Part shown: in pieces, positions 51,531-63,259 of the stretch
Numbering within the stretch: position 1 is the first letter of the stretch
How the letters are laid out: each line of letters opens with the position of its first letter
Source of the DNA: Blepharisma stoltei
Taxonomy: Eukaryota; Ciliophora; Heterotrichea; Heterotrichida; Blepharismidae
Assembly (NCBI GenBank): GCA_914767885.1
Contig: CAJZBQ010000015.1
Span: 186,001 to 250,000 of the forward strand
Direction: 5' to 3'
Length of the DNA: 64,000 bases
Made by a program: the position numbers and the translations under genes
Notes under the pieces: generated by a model
The model's database searches: none
Told to the model about the DNA's origin: nothing
The model's input: the letters and a program-made list of their open reading frames with translations, nothing else

Positions 51531-53910
51531 TTATAATAAAACATAGGCAGCTAGATTTGAGCGTGGTGCAGGAGTCTTATTGCTAACTATATGAAAATCC
51601 GAAGTTAATTTTCCAGATTTTAGGAATTTTCAATGGTGTCGCTCGATCATGAATGAGGATTCAGGATTTTTTTCAAAAAATTCCATTAACTGTCTTTCCA
51701 GATTTTCCTTTCGTTCTTCTGGCATAATATTTCTGTGTTTTTTCAATGATATGCAAAGTCTATGAATCGATTTATATCTCTATCCATGAATATTTAATCT
51801 AGACTGTTTATCTTATCTTATTTAATTAATTTATAATAATTTCGATTTATTTACACATAAATGGATAATTTTTTCGATGATTTTATGCTTATCTCCAAAT
51901 TCATATAAAGGAATATCAAACTCCTCCGCAATTTGTCTCTTTAAAATATCGCTTTCTTTATTAGCAATTTCATGGCATTTCGGGCACAACAAAACTACAT
52001 CATGACTTCTGTGTGATTTATAATTTTCCGGAAAGGCTTGTCTATATATTAAAGGTACCACATGGTATCTTAAATAGCACCCAGTCCCTCCACAAACTAC
52101 ACACATATTTTTCTTAACTTTTGAGTAATATTTTTGATCAGCTTCTACATCACTAAACCCTCTTCCATTTGGCTCAAATTTTAGTCTTATTATAAGAGGG
52201 TCATTTTGTACTATTTCTGCAAGATTTTTATCAGTGTACCATCTTGCTTTTTTAAAGTCAGCAAAGCAAAGGATTTCTCCATCAGGGGCTTGGATTTCAC
52301 AGTTTTCGTAGACGTTTTTTTTGACTGTGTATTTTTCGATGAATTTCTTATGCCGTTCTTCTTTTCGCAGTTTTCGCTTTATAGACTCAGTTATGGTATC
52401 ATTAGTTTCTATGAGCTTAAAAGGGATTTTTCTGCCTTCATTTATGATTTCTAGTATTTCTTTTGAATTTTTTAGAATTAAAGGAAAATCTTTTCCAAAA
52501 GAAGATATTGATGATTTTAATTCAGAAAAATTCTGGGGTTTTGCCACTGAGATTTCTACTAAAACTTGGGTTGGGCAAATATATGTGCAGCTTTCATCAA
52601 GCTTCATTGCAACTTTGTCTCGAAATTCAAAAATTTCTTTAAAAATGTACTCACTTTGTGTATCCAATGCTTGAATGCTATGTTTTTTGAATTTTTTAAT
52701 GCAGTCTTCTTTATTTATTTGTTTAACTGTATATATCAGATTAGAAATCTCATTTGTTTCATCTCTTATAAATTTTAATTTCTCCTCATCAAGTGTCTGA
52801 GACATCGTGCTCATCAAATAAATCAAATAATGTACATCTAAAGCAGCATATGTAATCATTTTTTGGTTCAAAGGTCTTATTCTTCAATCTGAAGTTTGGA
52901 ACCCTTTCTTTTCTTGAGAGCTCATATGGAAATCACAATAGTTTTTTCATAAATGATTAAGTCCCAAATTTGTTTCGCCAAGCCACTTAGCTGCTATATA
53001 TGTATCAAATATGTTGACTGTACAGATCCCAAAATCTCTTTGAAGCCACTGTGTATCATTAATTGATCCATGGAAAATTTTTAATATTTCAGGATTTTCA
53101 AAGATTATGGATAGCTGAGGAATACTAGTCCTAAGTTTGATGGCGTCAATAAGGTAAATTTCGTCTTTTGTGGATATTTGAATAAGGCAAATAAAGCCGA
53201 GATATGACCTTTTCCTATGCTCCTCGATGTCGACGCCAATGATTTTTTGTTTTGATAAAGTCTCTAAAGATTCATAAAATAATTTTTCTGAGTCTACCAA
53301 AAGAATTATGCTAGGATCAAGCTCTTTCAGTTTGGAAGAAATAGCTGGGTATTCTGGGGAAAGGGAATTTATAGCTGATGAAATATCTGCTCACTTCTGA
53401 GGAGGGATTTTTGAAGAATTCCATGCAAAGTTTTCAATTGAGTAATCTTTTCAAAGTCTTTGTGGCTTTTCTATATCAGCTTTTCTCTTCTTTTTTAGAA
53501 AAAACAGAATACTTACTCCCCTCCGTGAACGAACAAAACCATTGGAAAATCCTTATTTTTTGCCCAAAAACTCACCCTCCGTGAGCAAACAACAAATTTT
53601 TTTAATATAACAATTTTTTAGGACAAAAAATTTGATATATAAATGATAATTATTATATCGAAATATCAAGCTAATTCTGTTTAATTATGAGCAAACTGCA
53701 TTTTAAAATATAAATTAAATAAATATTTGCTTTTCAAATTTTTCCGAATTAGGATTTTTTTAAATTTCGAAAAAAATTACTATAAAATTTTATATATAAA
53801 TTTTTTCAAAAAAAATATTAAGCCCACTTCGTGAGCAAGCAAAATTTTTTTGTTCAATCACAGAGTGGAGTTAGAAGAATAATTAAAACTGATAGAATCA
53901 ATCCATACAT
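51531..53910 (-). CDS. EXD2-like 3'-5' exonuclease with N-terminal membrane anchor, about 648 aa
   Basis: ATG at 53910, TAA at 51531-51533; a family A MITE (358 bp) and a 75-bp IES are removed, leaving 1,947 nt. Residues 2-19 form a hydrophobic anchor followed by KKKRK, created only after MITE excision. The DEDDy exonuclease domain spans about 83-245: GVDIEEH (Exo I, D108/E110), HGSINDTQWLQRDFG with VNIFDTYIAAK (Exo II), and MITYAALDVHYLIYL (Exo III). Then a zinc/HNH-like module CVVCGGTGCYLRYHVVP … LLCPKCHEIANKES, as in EXD2. EXD2 in animals is a membrane-anchored RNA/DNA exonuclease of mitochondria and repair foci. The last ~45 codons overlap a family B relic, so the true C-terminus may be shorter. 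Confidence 0.8.
51590..51660. mobile_element. relic of a family B MITE end
   Basis: GTTAATTTTCCAGATTTTAG then GAATTTTCA…GTCGCTCGATCA matches the right part of B1 (GTTAATTTTCCCAATTTTTA, then GGAATTTT…CGTTCGATCA) with decay. No matching left end found. Confidence 0.5.
51767..51841. other. short IES, 75 bp
   Basis: TCGATTTA at 51767-51774 and 51842-51849. Removal gives …LCVNKS-IHRLCISLKKH… in frame on the minus strand. Confidence 0.65.
53513..53873. mobile_element. family A MITE (A10) inside the EXD2-like gene
   Basis: TTA at 53513-53515 and 53871-53873; moderately diverged hairpin end on the right. It sits after codon 13, inside the membrane anchor. Confidence 0.88.
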
Positions 53911-53992
53911 TTTATTTGTAATTTAGGATAAATTACGTGTTTAATAAGATGATGCATTAAAATAAGCATAGATTTTATAATTTTATAATTTT

Positions 53993-55488
53993 TTAAGCAT
54001 TTTCTTTAGGCTTGGCATATACATAAAATGCCGATGGCTTCTGACCTGTCATTTCGCGTGACGATAAATGTATATCAGGGCATGGTTTTTGAATCAGGAG
54101 TTGGTCCACAACATCTGATGTCCTGCAGCGAGGGACTTAAGCACAAATCCGCTTGTTTTTCGCCTGATCCAATTGGCAGTTACTTACGACTTCTTTTTTG
54201 TCAGCAGCACCAAAGCCAGCGGGTGCCTGAAATGGAGATGGGTGAATTACCTGCTAAAGCTGCTACAGTGATCCACCCCAAATCGCGGAAGCGGTTGATC
54301 TTTTCTTCAGGGATGATCTGAGAAAAAGGAGGCAGGATAGAGAAAAAAGCAGTCACTTAGGTTCAAGGGCTCTAAAGAGGAGCGATACCAGCAAGGTTGA
54401 TAGACAGGGCGGAGTAACTAGGATGTCGAAGGGACCTATTTGGAAATGATGGTACCCAAAGGTTTTTTAACCAAGCATTACAATAAAACTACCAAGAAAC
54501 CATGGGTTTCGGCCTGGGCTTGGAGTTACCAGAGGTAGAAGCCACCCAATTCGCTGTGCTGCCAGGATACTAACGCCGCACAGAATGTCTCTAGCGAGAA
54601 GTGGGGACTCCTATACCATCTAAAATTAGGCTTGGCACTCATCGATAATATTTTTCCTATTTTATGTTTAATAGCCCCAGCTTTTTTCAGCAACCCTTTA
54701 AAAGCATTATCTATCATCTTCAATTTTTGTGTAATGCTCTCAACTTCTCTTGTTATATCTGAAATAGCTTGTCTAACATTTCCCGAATTATTTCCCATCG
54801 CTGCAATTTCATCAATCAAATCATCTCTATCCATTCTCTCAAAAATCGCAGCATAAATCCCTGCAATAGCTAAAGCAGCCGGCGAGTATGTAAAAAATGT
54901 ATCCCCAAAATGAGCAATTTCAATGAATTCTTTTGCTTTTTTTTCTATTTCATCTAGATCAGCATCCCCAAATCCTTTATTTTTCAAAAATTCAATAAGG
55001 GCTTTTAAAGGTTTATAAGGTGTATACACATATAATTGAAAATTTATTCCAGAAATCAGGACAATTTCGCTTTGCAAAATTTTTTGAGGGTTGCTTCCTT
55101 GAAAATTTGAGCAAAATGAGCTCGCGTCTCTGACGTTGATTTCTTCAGTTTTACATGCGACGTAAAGAGCTGTGAACATCAAGTTACCGGGATCATTTAA
55201 ACATACAGGATTTCGTAAGAAAAATCGCCGAAAATAAGAAATAGCAGTAGTCTGAGCTTTTAAATGAAGGTTTATATGCTTACAACACATAAGTAAGTTT
55301 CTGCATAAGCCAAGTAGTAAGGTTTCCTCTTCTTCTCTTGTAAGAAGAAAATTTAATATTTCGTTGGGGACTCCCTTTGAAGTTAATTGAGAAACAAGCG
55401 ATGAGTGCTTTTCTTGGTATAAGGATTCAAGCTGCTCTTTTGATAAAATCCAATTTTTCTTATGTGTTGAGAGCAGAAAATTTGGCAT
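53993..55488 (-). CDS. ccnh: cyclin H
   Basis: ATG at 55488, TAA at 53993-53995 after removing a 620-bp insertion (54018-54637) near the C-terminus; 291 aa. N-terminus STHKKNWILSKEQLESLYQE is typical of cyclin H (STQ-K-W-F). Two cyclin folds: first about 50-150 (AISYFRRFFLRNPV, LMFTALYVACKTEEINV), second about 160-260. Cyclin H pairs with CDK7 in CAK/TFIIH. Without removal the protein would end in unrelated residues from the insert (…NFRWYRSPHF); with it the end is …SMSAKPKENA. Confidence 0.85.
54018..54637 (+). mobile_element. GC-richer insertion with 12-bp target duplication, 620 bp
   Basis: TTAGGCTTGGCA at 54006-54017 and 54626-54637. Begins TATACATAAAATGCCGATGG, like the AAAATGGC starts of other inserts. 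A 97-codon ORF from the first ATG is not recognisable. Confidence 0.75.
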
Positions 55489-55631
55489 CTTTATCTATAT
55501 TTATTAATGTTTGAAAAAAAATAGAGACAAACTGTACTAATCTGTAAATTAAATGATGAATTTTCATTTATTCTTGTATCTTATTATTAATTTATTATAA
55601 TTTAGATTAATAATAATCAATATTTAAATGC

Positions 55632-55947
55632 TAGCTCCCCCCTCCGTAGCTAATAAAAATTGTTTTAATTGAAAAATGTTTTATGAAAAAATTTTTGATA
55701 TATAAGTGATAATTATTATAATGAAATCTCGAACTAATTCTGTTTAATTTTAACCAATTGCGTTTTAAAACATAAAATTTAACAAATTAAATTAATATTT
55801 GCTTTTCAATTTTTGCGAAGTGGGATTTTTTTAAATTTCGAAAAAAAACAAATTTTCTATAAAATTTATAAATAAATGTTTTAAACAAAATAAACCCCCC
55901 TCCGTGAGCGAACAAGATTTTTTTGTTCGCTCACGAGGTGGGAGTAA
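55632..55947. mobile_element. family A MITE (A11), intergenic, left end truncated
   Basis: Left flank TAG and right flank TAA; the tandem-word end lacks about 50 bp; the right hairpin is intact. Confidence 0.85.
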
Positions 55948-56042
55948 GAAATTACCGCAATGAGAAGCTTTCTTAGAAAATATTTTGAAAATACTTCATA
56001 TAAAATATTTGGTTAAATTTTATTATTAATAAAATAACTTAA

Positions 56043-59000
56043 ATGAATAAAAGTAAAGTTGAAGGGGAAGCCGACATACATATATCAAAACAATCCAAAT
56101 CAATTATTTACAGTGTTTTAGAGCACGAAGCTTGTGAAAACCAACGAATCCCTATAAACCCCAACATCTTATCATTTAAAGATGATATGCTTGAATACCG
56201 ATACTATTTAGCTCTTTTGTGTCATAAAGGAAACGAGCAAGAAAAATCAAAAGAATTCAAAAATAATTTGCTTGTTTTCTATATTTTCTTAACCTCCTAC
56301 ATAGCAATTACAGTTACAACCTCCCTTCTTCTTTATAACGAAGGAAACCAAAAAGAAGAGCTCTTAATCACCCGTCTCATAGCTTTAGGCTTTATTTTAA
56401 TACTCAGCTACACAATTGCTTATCTGCTTTTCAAATCCCCTCATTTTCTATTAAAATCGAAAGAACTCCTAGGGATCCTCTCATTTGTTATTATAGCTTA
56501 TCTAGTAGTATGCGATGAAAGAGTCCTATCAGAAATATTTTCAAAAGACTATGAAAAAAACTGCCAAAATCACACGCTAATTTTAGCATGCTTTCTCATT
56601 ATGATTCGAGTAGTTATTTTTGATAGCTTTTTTTTAATTACAATTTTGACCACCATTACTTTAATTTCTGCGATTGCGCTGCTTCTCTCATTATCATCTT
56701 TATCCCCATTTGCAATTTTAAGCGATTATTTACTCCCCTCAGTGTGGACAAAACGATTAGAAAAAAAATCAATTTATGAAATTTTTTTCTTAATATTAAA
56801 ATTTTTATGGAAAGATTTTGATAATTAGTATATGAATCCTCTATTCTGTTTAATTTTAATTAGCTTGCATTTTAAAACATAAGTTTTAAAAATTGAAAAA
56901 ATATTTGCTTTTAAATATTTCGAATTGGGTTTTTGAAGAATAATATACTATAAAATTGTATCAACCCGCAACAAAAATTTTTTTGTTCACTCACAGTGCG
57001 GAGAGTTAGTACTTTTCGTATTTTTATTGCTGCAAACCATTGATTGTCATCAGGTTGAATATAGAGCAAGGCAGTTGTTTTGGAGAAGAGATCAAGAGGA
57101 AGAAGCTTTAGACCCAATGGCAAGCCAAGGAGAAGACGGTGATAAAGCTTATGCACAAATTCATACTGAGGTTGAGCTTTTACTTCATGCTTGTGATAAA
57201 ATAAAGCAGAATATAAAGCAGGCCTCTGCAGTTATTATGTATAAGGATGTAAAAACTAAACTGAAAGCTGCGCAAACGGAAATTGAAAAGGTAAAAAGAG
57301 GAATTGCGCATGGGTTGGCTATGCATGATGTGAAATTGGAAGGAAATGGAGAATTGGATGAAGATGACAAAGTGTTTATAGCGGAATATTGTATGGATAA
57401 AATATCTAGTGACAAAGTATGCTATTTTAGGGATGAGGATTATTAAAGACAGGCACTAGCCATATTGATGACTTAGTCACCAAAGACCTTCCGTGCGGGG
57501 TTCATCCGCTTTGAGACAAACTGCCCAACAGGTTTAGCCATAACCAGTTGAGCTGTCTGCTCCTTACCTTGCAGCTTCAATCTTGAGTAGCTGCTTATGT
57601 ATCTCTGCGGCCTGCGACGGGCAATTATGAGTAGATTGGTTCCAGAATTAGCTCCTTGGAGTCTATATAATGCCAGAATTAGCTCCTTGGAGTCTATATA
57701 ATGCCAGAGTTCTTTACAGGGAAAAGACTGTTTCCCTATGATCCGGACCAAAGCTCCTGGTTTCTAGGGAGAGGATGCCCAAGAGTCCGAAGGACATTAC
57801 TGCGCACCTCCATTTCCAATCACAGAAAAGCAGCCAAGCATACCCGGATGCACATCTGCTGAGACTGCACTTGCTTCTCGGCTTGGAGTCCGTTCATGTT
57901 CACGTATCCTTAAGGTCTGGGCTGTTGTGCCAAGACTGTAGTCTGGCACGTTCCGCCATTTTAATGTATCTGCGATTTTAGTTAAAATAAATATTTTTGC
58001 AAATAAAAGTTATTTCATTTTATAAAGGACTATTTTTTGAAATTAAATACATATTTATATAATTAGGCACAAGAGGTAGGCACCAAACTATGGGAGATGT
58101 ACGAGAAATTAACCCATCTTTTCCATTCAGTACTTATGGAGTCGCAGAATTAGATTCTGTGCTGTTCAGTGTCGGGAAAAACTGAAATTTTGATATATGG
58201 TTTGTATATCAAGTAACTGGTCATAGTATTTTTATAGTTGCAAAATATTTATTTGAAAGGTGGAGCTTAAATACAACTTTTAGCATTTCTGAAGATACAA
58301 CTGACCGATTTTTCCAGACCTTGGAAAAAGTAATTTTTATATAGAATTACCATCAAAATCCTTATCATAACGCATGCCATGCAGCTGATGTCCTTCACAG
58401 CTTGCTTTATTTTCTATCCACTTCTGATGTCATAAAAAACTTAAACCCTGTTGATATTGTCTCTTTAATTGTAGCCTGCCTTGGCCATGATGTTGGACAT
58501 CCAGCACTTACCAACAGATTTCTGATAAATAATCGGGATGAGCTTGCTTATCAATATAATGATAACAGTGTCCTAGAAAATATAGCCACATAAGCATATT
58601 TATTGATTTTATGCAGTAATTAGCACAATTTCCTATAAAATAATAATCTGTTATATTAAAAATAATTATTTATTCTTAATTAATTGCATATGCACATTTC
58701 CAAAACATACTCCATTATGAACAAACAGGGCTGTAATATTTTTGAAAATCTTGACCCAGAAGACTGGCCGAAATCCAGAAAATTAATTATTGAAATGATA
58801 CTTGAAACTGACATGATGAAACATTTCGAAATACTAGGAAGATTTAGAGCAAGAGCTGTAAATCTAGCTGATCTTGCCTTAGAAAATCAAGACGATAAGC
58901 TACTTATTTTGTCAATGGGATTAAAATGCGGAGATATAGGACACTCTGCCAAAATCCCTGAGCTGCATGAAAAATGGACCTCTTTAGTCTGTGAAGAGTT

Positions 59001-59286
59001 TTTCAGACAGGGAGATCTAGAAAAACAAAGAAAACAGCAGGTTTCTATGTACTGCGATAGGGACACAACTGATCTTCCGAAATCACAATCTGGGTTTATA
59101 AGAAATATTTGTATGCCTTTATATGAAGTTTGATGCTCATATTTAAATAGTGACGAAATAAATAAAAACTGCATGGACCAATTAAAAAAGAATTTAGCGT
59201 ATTGGGATGAAAAAACAAAGGCAAGGAGAACATCTGCTCAAAATGCTGATAATTCTGTTATCGCGAATGGAAATGATAAAAAATAA
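56043..59286 (+). CDS. transmembrane 3',5'-cyclic-nucleotide phosphodiesterase, 731 aa
   Basis: ATG at 56043, TAA at 59284-59286. Three eliminated segments and one 15-nt intron are removed; 2,196 nt remain. Residues ~75-245 contain about six hydrophobic helices (NLLVFYIFLTSYIAITVTTS; LITILTTITLISAIALLLSL), then a coiled linker (KLKAAQTEIEKVKRG) and the PDE catalytic domain: YHQNPYHNACHAADV (signature HNxxH, about residue 457-467), ACLGHDVGHPALTN (metal-binding HD), SVLEN-MHISKTY (joined across an IES) and LKCGDIGHSAK (second metal Asp). A membrane N-terminus fused to PDE is a recurrent ciliate layout. Ends tail-to-tail, 24 bp from the SPATA20-like gene. Confidence 0.85.
56733..57008. mobile_element. 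decayed family A MITE (A12) in the phosphodiesterase gene
   Basis: TTA at 56730-56732 and 57006-57008; left CTCCCCTCAGTGTGGACAAA, right TTTTGTTCACTCACAGTGCG. Removal gives …AILSDYL-VLFVFLLLQ…, extending a membrane helix. Confidence 0.75.
57430..58078. mobile_element. compound eliminated segment, 649 bp
   Basis: TAGG at both edges; removal gives …DKVCYF-RHQTMGDV…. Most of it (to about 57980) is a GC-richer insert whose minus-strand start is AAAATGGCGGAACG, with TGC(T/G)ATTTTAG near both its ends; a 30-bp tandem duplication (CCAGAATTAGCTCCTTGGAG unit) lies at about 57640-57700. The remaining ~100 bp is AT-rich. Confidence 0.6.
58330..58344 (+). other. 15-nt intron
   Basis: GTAATTTTTATATAG; removal gives …QTLEK-NYHQNPYHN…. 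Confidence 0.85.
58583..58690. other. short IES, 108 bp
   Basis: TA to TA; removal gives SVLEN-MHISKTY, the expected phosphodiesterase sequence. Confidence 0.8.
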
Positions 59287-59310
59287 TGATAAATAATTTT
59301 TATTAAATAA

Positions 59311-61459
59311 TTAGTCAAAAATCATTTTTCTAACTCCTCCATTTATATGCAAAACCATTAGAAATTCTAATTTGGGCATGAAATATATTATAATATATAA
59401 TTAATAGTAAAAAATAATGAAATCTCATGTAAATTATATTAAAATTTATGCAGCTAAATGAACATAAATTTTATGCTCGCTAACAAATAGGTAGAGTAAG
59501 CTTTTCGTCTAATTCATTAGGTGCCACAAGAGGGTCGCTACAAGTAAAATTCTTACATAGAACTACATTAGATTCTTCATTTACAATTTCTCTTCTCGAT
59601 ATAACACAAAGAGACGGAACTTTGGACGCAACATTTAAAAAATCAAAAATCCTTATATCTCCTGGATGCCCTCTTAATGACACTGTTATATATCTATGAT
59701 ATAACTCATATGCATTCAGCATAGTTGCAAGCATCATCGGCTGTCCTTTCATCAATGATGAAAAATATTGAATTTGATTTTCTATGTCTTCATCATAATT
59801 ATTTGTTTCAGTCAAAACCTTTAGCTTCACCATTACTTCGAGAGCTAATGAGTTCCCAGATGGAATTGGATCATCATTTAATTCTTTCAATGAAGACGAA
59901 ATTTCATTGACGTCTTTTTGCAAAAAATTATACCCACCGTCTTCTGCTTTATATTTTGTATTGATAACATTTGTCCAATCTTCTGCATATCTTAAATATT
60001 CTTCATTAAAAGTGGCTTGATAAAGAGATAAAGCAGCTCTGCTTAAAGAAGCGTAATCTGACAAAAAAGAAACTGGGTTAATTTTTCCTTCCCTTCAGCT
60101 ATGGTATATTGAGCCATTTGCGACCATATTTTCTACTATAAAAGAAAATGCATTTCTTGCTAACTGAAGCCACTCAGGCTTATCAAAAGCTAAACTAGCC
60201 TGCACAAGTCCATAAATCATTAATCCATTTCAATCAGCCAGCACCTTGTCATCTTTATGTGGAGGCGTTCTCGTATTTCTTTCCTCCAATAAAATTTGTC
60301 TGCACCTTGCCAATCTTTCATCTCCATAATTTCCTCTAAAATTTGACAAATTTAAAATATTTTTCCCTTCCCAATTCCCAGTGCTGGTTACATCATATGA
60401 TTTTTTAAAATATTCAGCGTCATCTCCTAATAAATTATCAATTTCAACTTCATACCATACATAATAAAGCCCTTCATGGCCTTCTGAATCAGCATCTAAA
60501 GAGCTTGCAAATCCGCCTTCAGGTAATTTCATATCTCTCTCAATCCATCTGATTGTTTCTTCAACTCTTAACAAATACAAAGGATCTTGGGTCTCTTTCC
60601 AGGCAAGAGTTAATAATTCTATTAACTGAGCATTATCATACAGCATTTTTTCAAAGTGTGGCACAAGCCAAAATTGGTCTGTTGAGTACCTTGAAAAGCC
60701 CCCACCTATGTGGTCATAAATCCCTCCTTTTGACATTTGGCTCATAGCTAGTAAGAAGGCATCTTTATATTTTCTTGACTGAGTCCTTTCATATGATCTC
60801 CAGAAAAAGGCTAATAAATTAGGACTTGGGAATTTAGGTGCCCCTGCAATGCCTCCATATCGAGGGTCCATATATGATAACAGCTTATCAGAAATTGCGT
60901 TTAATGAGTCCAGGCTCATTGCTTGTCCTGCTTCAGATTGAATTTTTTCATTTTTTATTATATGGTCGATTTGATTAGCAGTGTTAATAATCGAGTGATT
61001 GTTTTTCTTATAAGAATCAGAAATAGTGGTCAAGACTTCTTTGAAGCCTGGAAGATTATATTTTCTGTGAGGAGGGAAATAGGTGCCGCCCCAAAATGGC
61101 TTCCCTTCAGTATTGAGAAACATGGTAAGTGGCCATCCGCCTGATCTTCCTAATAATGATAAAGCATTTTGGTAATAGGAGTCTAAATCTGGCCTTTCTT
61201 CACGGTCCACTTTGATGTTAACGAAATTTTGGTTCATGATTTCAGCAACTTCTTCGTTTTCGAAACTTTCGTGGGCCATTACGTGGCATCAGTGGCAAGC
61301 TGAGTAGCCAATTGATAATAAAATTGGCTTGTTTTCTTGTTGGGCTTTTGTGAAGGCTTGGGCACCCCATGGGTACCAGTCTACTGGGTTAAATTGATGC
61401 TGAAGTAAATATGGACTGACTTCGTGAGCTAAGAGATTTTTTCTGATAGCGTGATGCAT
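59311..61459 (-). CDS. SPATA20/YyaL-like thioredoxin-domain protein, 660 aa
   Basis: ATG at 61459 ([20 protein letters not shown]), TAA at 59311-59313 after removal of a decayed MITE; 1,983 nt. Residues 11-60 carry the DUF255 signature NPVDWYPWG … GYSACHWCHVM, where the Trp of CHWCH is TGA (61289-61291). Then [10 protein letters not shown] and GGWPLTMFL, followed by an (alpha/alpha)6-type region ([40 protein letters not shown]) as in N-acylglucosamine-epimerase folds. Biochemical role of the family is poorly known (redox and sperm-associated in animals). Confidence 0.9.
59331..59499. mobile_element. decayed, shortened family A MITE (A15)
   Basis: TAA at 59331-59333 and 59497-59499, tips CTCC and AGAG; ACCATTAGAAAT and TAATGAAATCTCATG remain from the family. 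Removal gives …ELDEKL-RKMIFD-stop. Confidence 0.7.
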
Positions 61460-61723
61460 ATTTTAGATTATTAAGCATTTCTGATCTAGAATTTACCATA
61501 TTATTGCTAACTTAAGGAATTTTCACATAGAAAAATTTCCTGAATTTTAAATAGTCAAACTTAGAAAATGGCATCAGAACAAGATCTATAAAAAGTCTAT
61601 TTTATTTCGAAAATATAATAAAATTCAATTATTTAGATTTTCAGTATAGAAAAGAAATAAAATCCTAAATAAGTGACTTATATTAACAATCAGCAAAAAA
61701 TATGAAGCATTAACATCAATAAA

Positions 61724-62581
61724 ATGCTTGATACCAATGGCGAGTCTAATTCTCAAAGATCTAAAACAAAGCACAACACTGGATACATCTTTTGTGACGT
61801 CTGCTACATCCAGATTAAAAAGAATCCCACCAAAATGCAATGCTCTTCATGCAGTCATTATTTTTGCAAATATCATTTAAGACGATCCAAACAGTCTGAA
61901 GAGAACACTTGTGATAAATGCTTCAAAGACTTGATGAGAATTGATATAAAAGCAGGAAGAGCTTTAGAAATAAATGAATATAGGGATTTAGCAGATGAAA
62001 TTAAAAGAGAAAAGTTCAAAATAGGCGAAGATCTTAAAGCAAAAGCAAATAATATTTTAAAATTAGAAGAAAATATAAAAGACAATGAAAATCAACATGC
62101 AATAAAAATTGCACAATTAGAACAAAAAATAAGCCAAGAAACGCAAATTAACTGCTATGTCCTGAGCGAAATTGATAGCCTTGGGGTTACAATAAAAAAT
62201 TCAAAGCTGTCTCAAGAGATTTGGAAGAAGAAGTTAGCAGTTTTCCAAGAGGAAATTAATAAAAAGAATGAATTGAAAGAAAAAACCAATCAAGAGCAGG
62301 CTAAATCATTAAGAGAAATTGATCAATTGAATAAGCAAACTAGATTATTTATTCCATATGGTCGTTTAAGATCTATAACTTGCCCTGATTGTGTTAAGAA
62401 AATAAAAAGAGTATTTAGAGATGAAATCATAAGCGGGCTTAAAGCGGTAGGAAGAGATAGTTTGATTGAAAGTGTCATAGCAGCTAAAGCAAGTATCCAA
62501 GCATTAAACCAAGGAAATGAAACAATTGCTGAGGGAAAAAGGGAGGAACCTAAAGATGCCTGCCATTGTATAATATCATAA
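61724..62581 (+). CDS. zinc-finger/coiled-coil protein with CaaX end, 285 aa
   Basis: ATG at 61724, uninterrupted. Residues 24-66 have FCDVCYIQIKK … MQCSSCSHYFCKYHL … CDKC, a FYVE/B-box-like double zinc site. Then a coiled coil (about 85-200) and a second cysteine pair (ITCPDCVKK). The last four residues CIIS form a CaaX box with a nearby second Cys (CHCIIS), so farnesylation and membrane attachment are likely. Specific function unknown. Confidence 0.7.
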   Translation: MLDTNGESNSQRSKTKHNTGYIFCDVCYIQIKKNPTKMQCSSCSHYFCKYHLRRSKQSEENTCDKCFKDLMRIDIKAGRALEINEYRDLADEIKREKFKIGEDLKAKANNILKLEENIKDNENQHAIKIAQLEQKISQETQINCYVLSEIDSLGVTIKNSKLSQEIWKKKLAVFQEEINKKNELKEKTNQEQAKSLREIDQLNKQTRLFIPYGRLRSITCPDCVKKIKRVFRDEIISGLKAVGRDSLIESVIAAKASIQALNQGNETIAEGKREEPKDACHCIIS

Positions 62582-63259
62582 ATAAATTTGCTTTTCCTCG
62601 ATTTCTGAAAATATAATTTTATTTTTATAATTCATAAAGCTATTTTTTGTAAAAAAAAATCAGTTATCGGAATTTTCGGATAGATAGCAATCGAATAGTC
62701 TCTATAAGTAATAATTCAAAAATTTAAGTTTTAAATGCTTTGGAATTTATTTTCTTATTTTTCTCAGCCATAATAAGCGAGACTTAGTCAATGAAAATTT
62801 TTATTGAGCACATAAATTGAAATTCCAATATCAGAATAAAAGTTCGATTTTCGACTTTAAGCGAAGATAAAATGGCCACGAATAAACTAATATTATTCAA
62901 ATACTTTAAAATATAAGATAAGAAAGCGTGCAAGAGATAAGCAAATATTTTCACCGGCTTATTGAGATCAAATAAAAGATAAATTTACTAAGCTTAAATC
63001 AGAAAAATAGTGTCTTGTTTAAAAAACTGACCTTCCAAATTTTATTTATATCTTTAAAAATCTTAAAAAAATCAGATTTAAAGATAGAAATGCTTATAGT
63101 TTATATTTGAAATAAATCACTTCAAATAATCATTATTTAGAATTTAACTCACAACTACTTTAATTAATGGCCCTATGCCCTTTTGACCAAATAATTTTCT
63201 GTTCCGGGCATTCATAACAAAAATTTCAAATTGACCTTATAGATTATAATATAAATTTC
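62582..63259. other. intergenic, no gene seen
   Basis: AT-rich, no repeat family member and no ORF with coding character recognised. Confidence 0.5.

Noticed and set aside
54028-54321. 97-codon ORF in the cyclin H insert
   Set aside because: No domain, lies wholly within an element that is removed from a coding region.
1376-61459. Broken reading frames taken as pseudogenes or assembly frameshifts
   Set aside because: Each break coincides with a repeat element or AT-rich block flanked by direct repeats, and deletion at those repeats restores frame and conserved motifs (kinesin, PX, PDE, EXD2); random decay would not do this 30-odd times.
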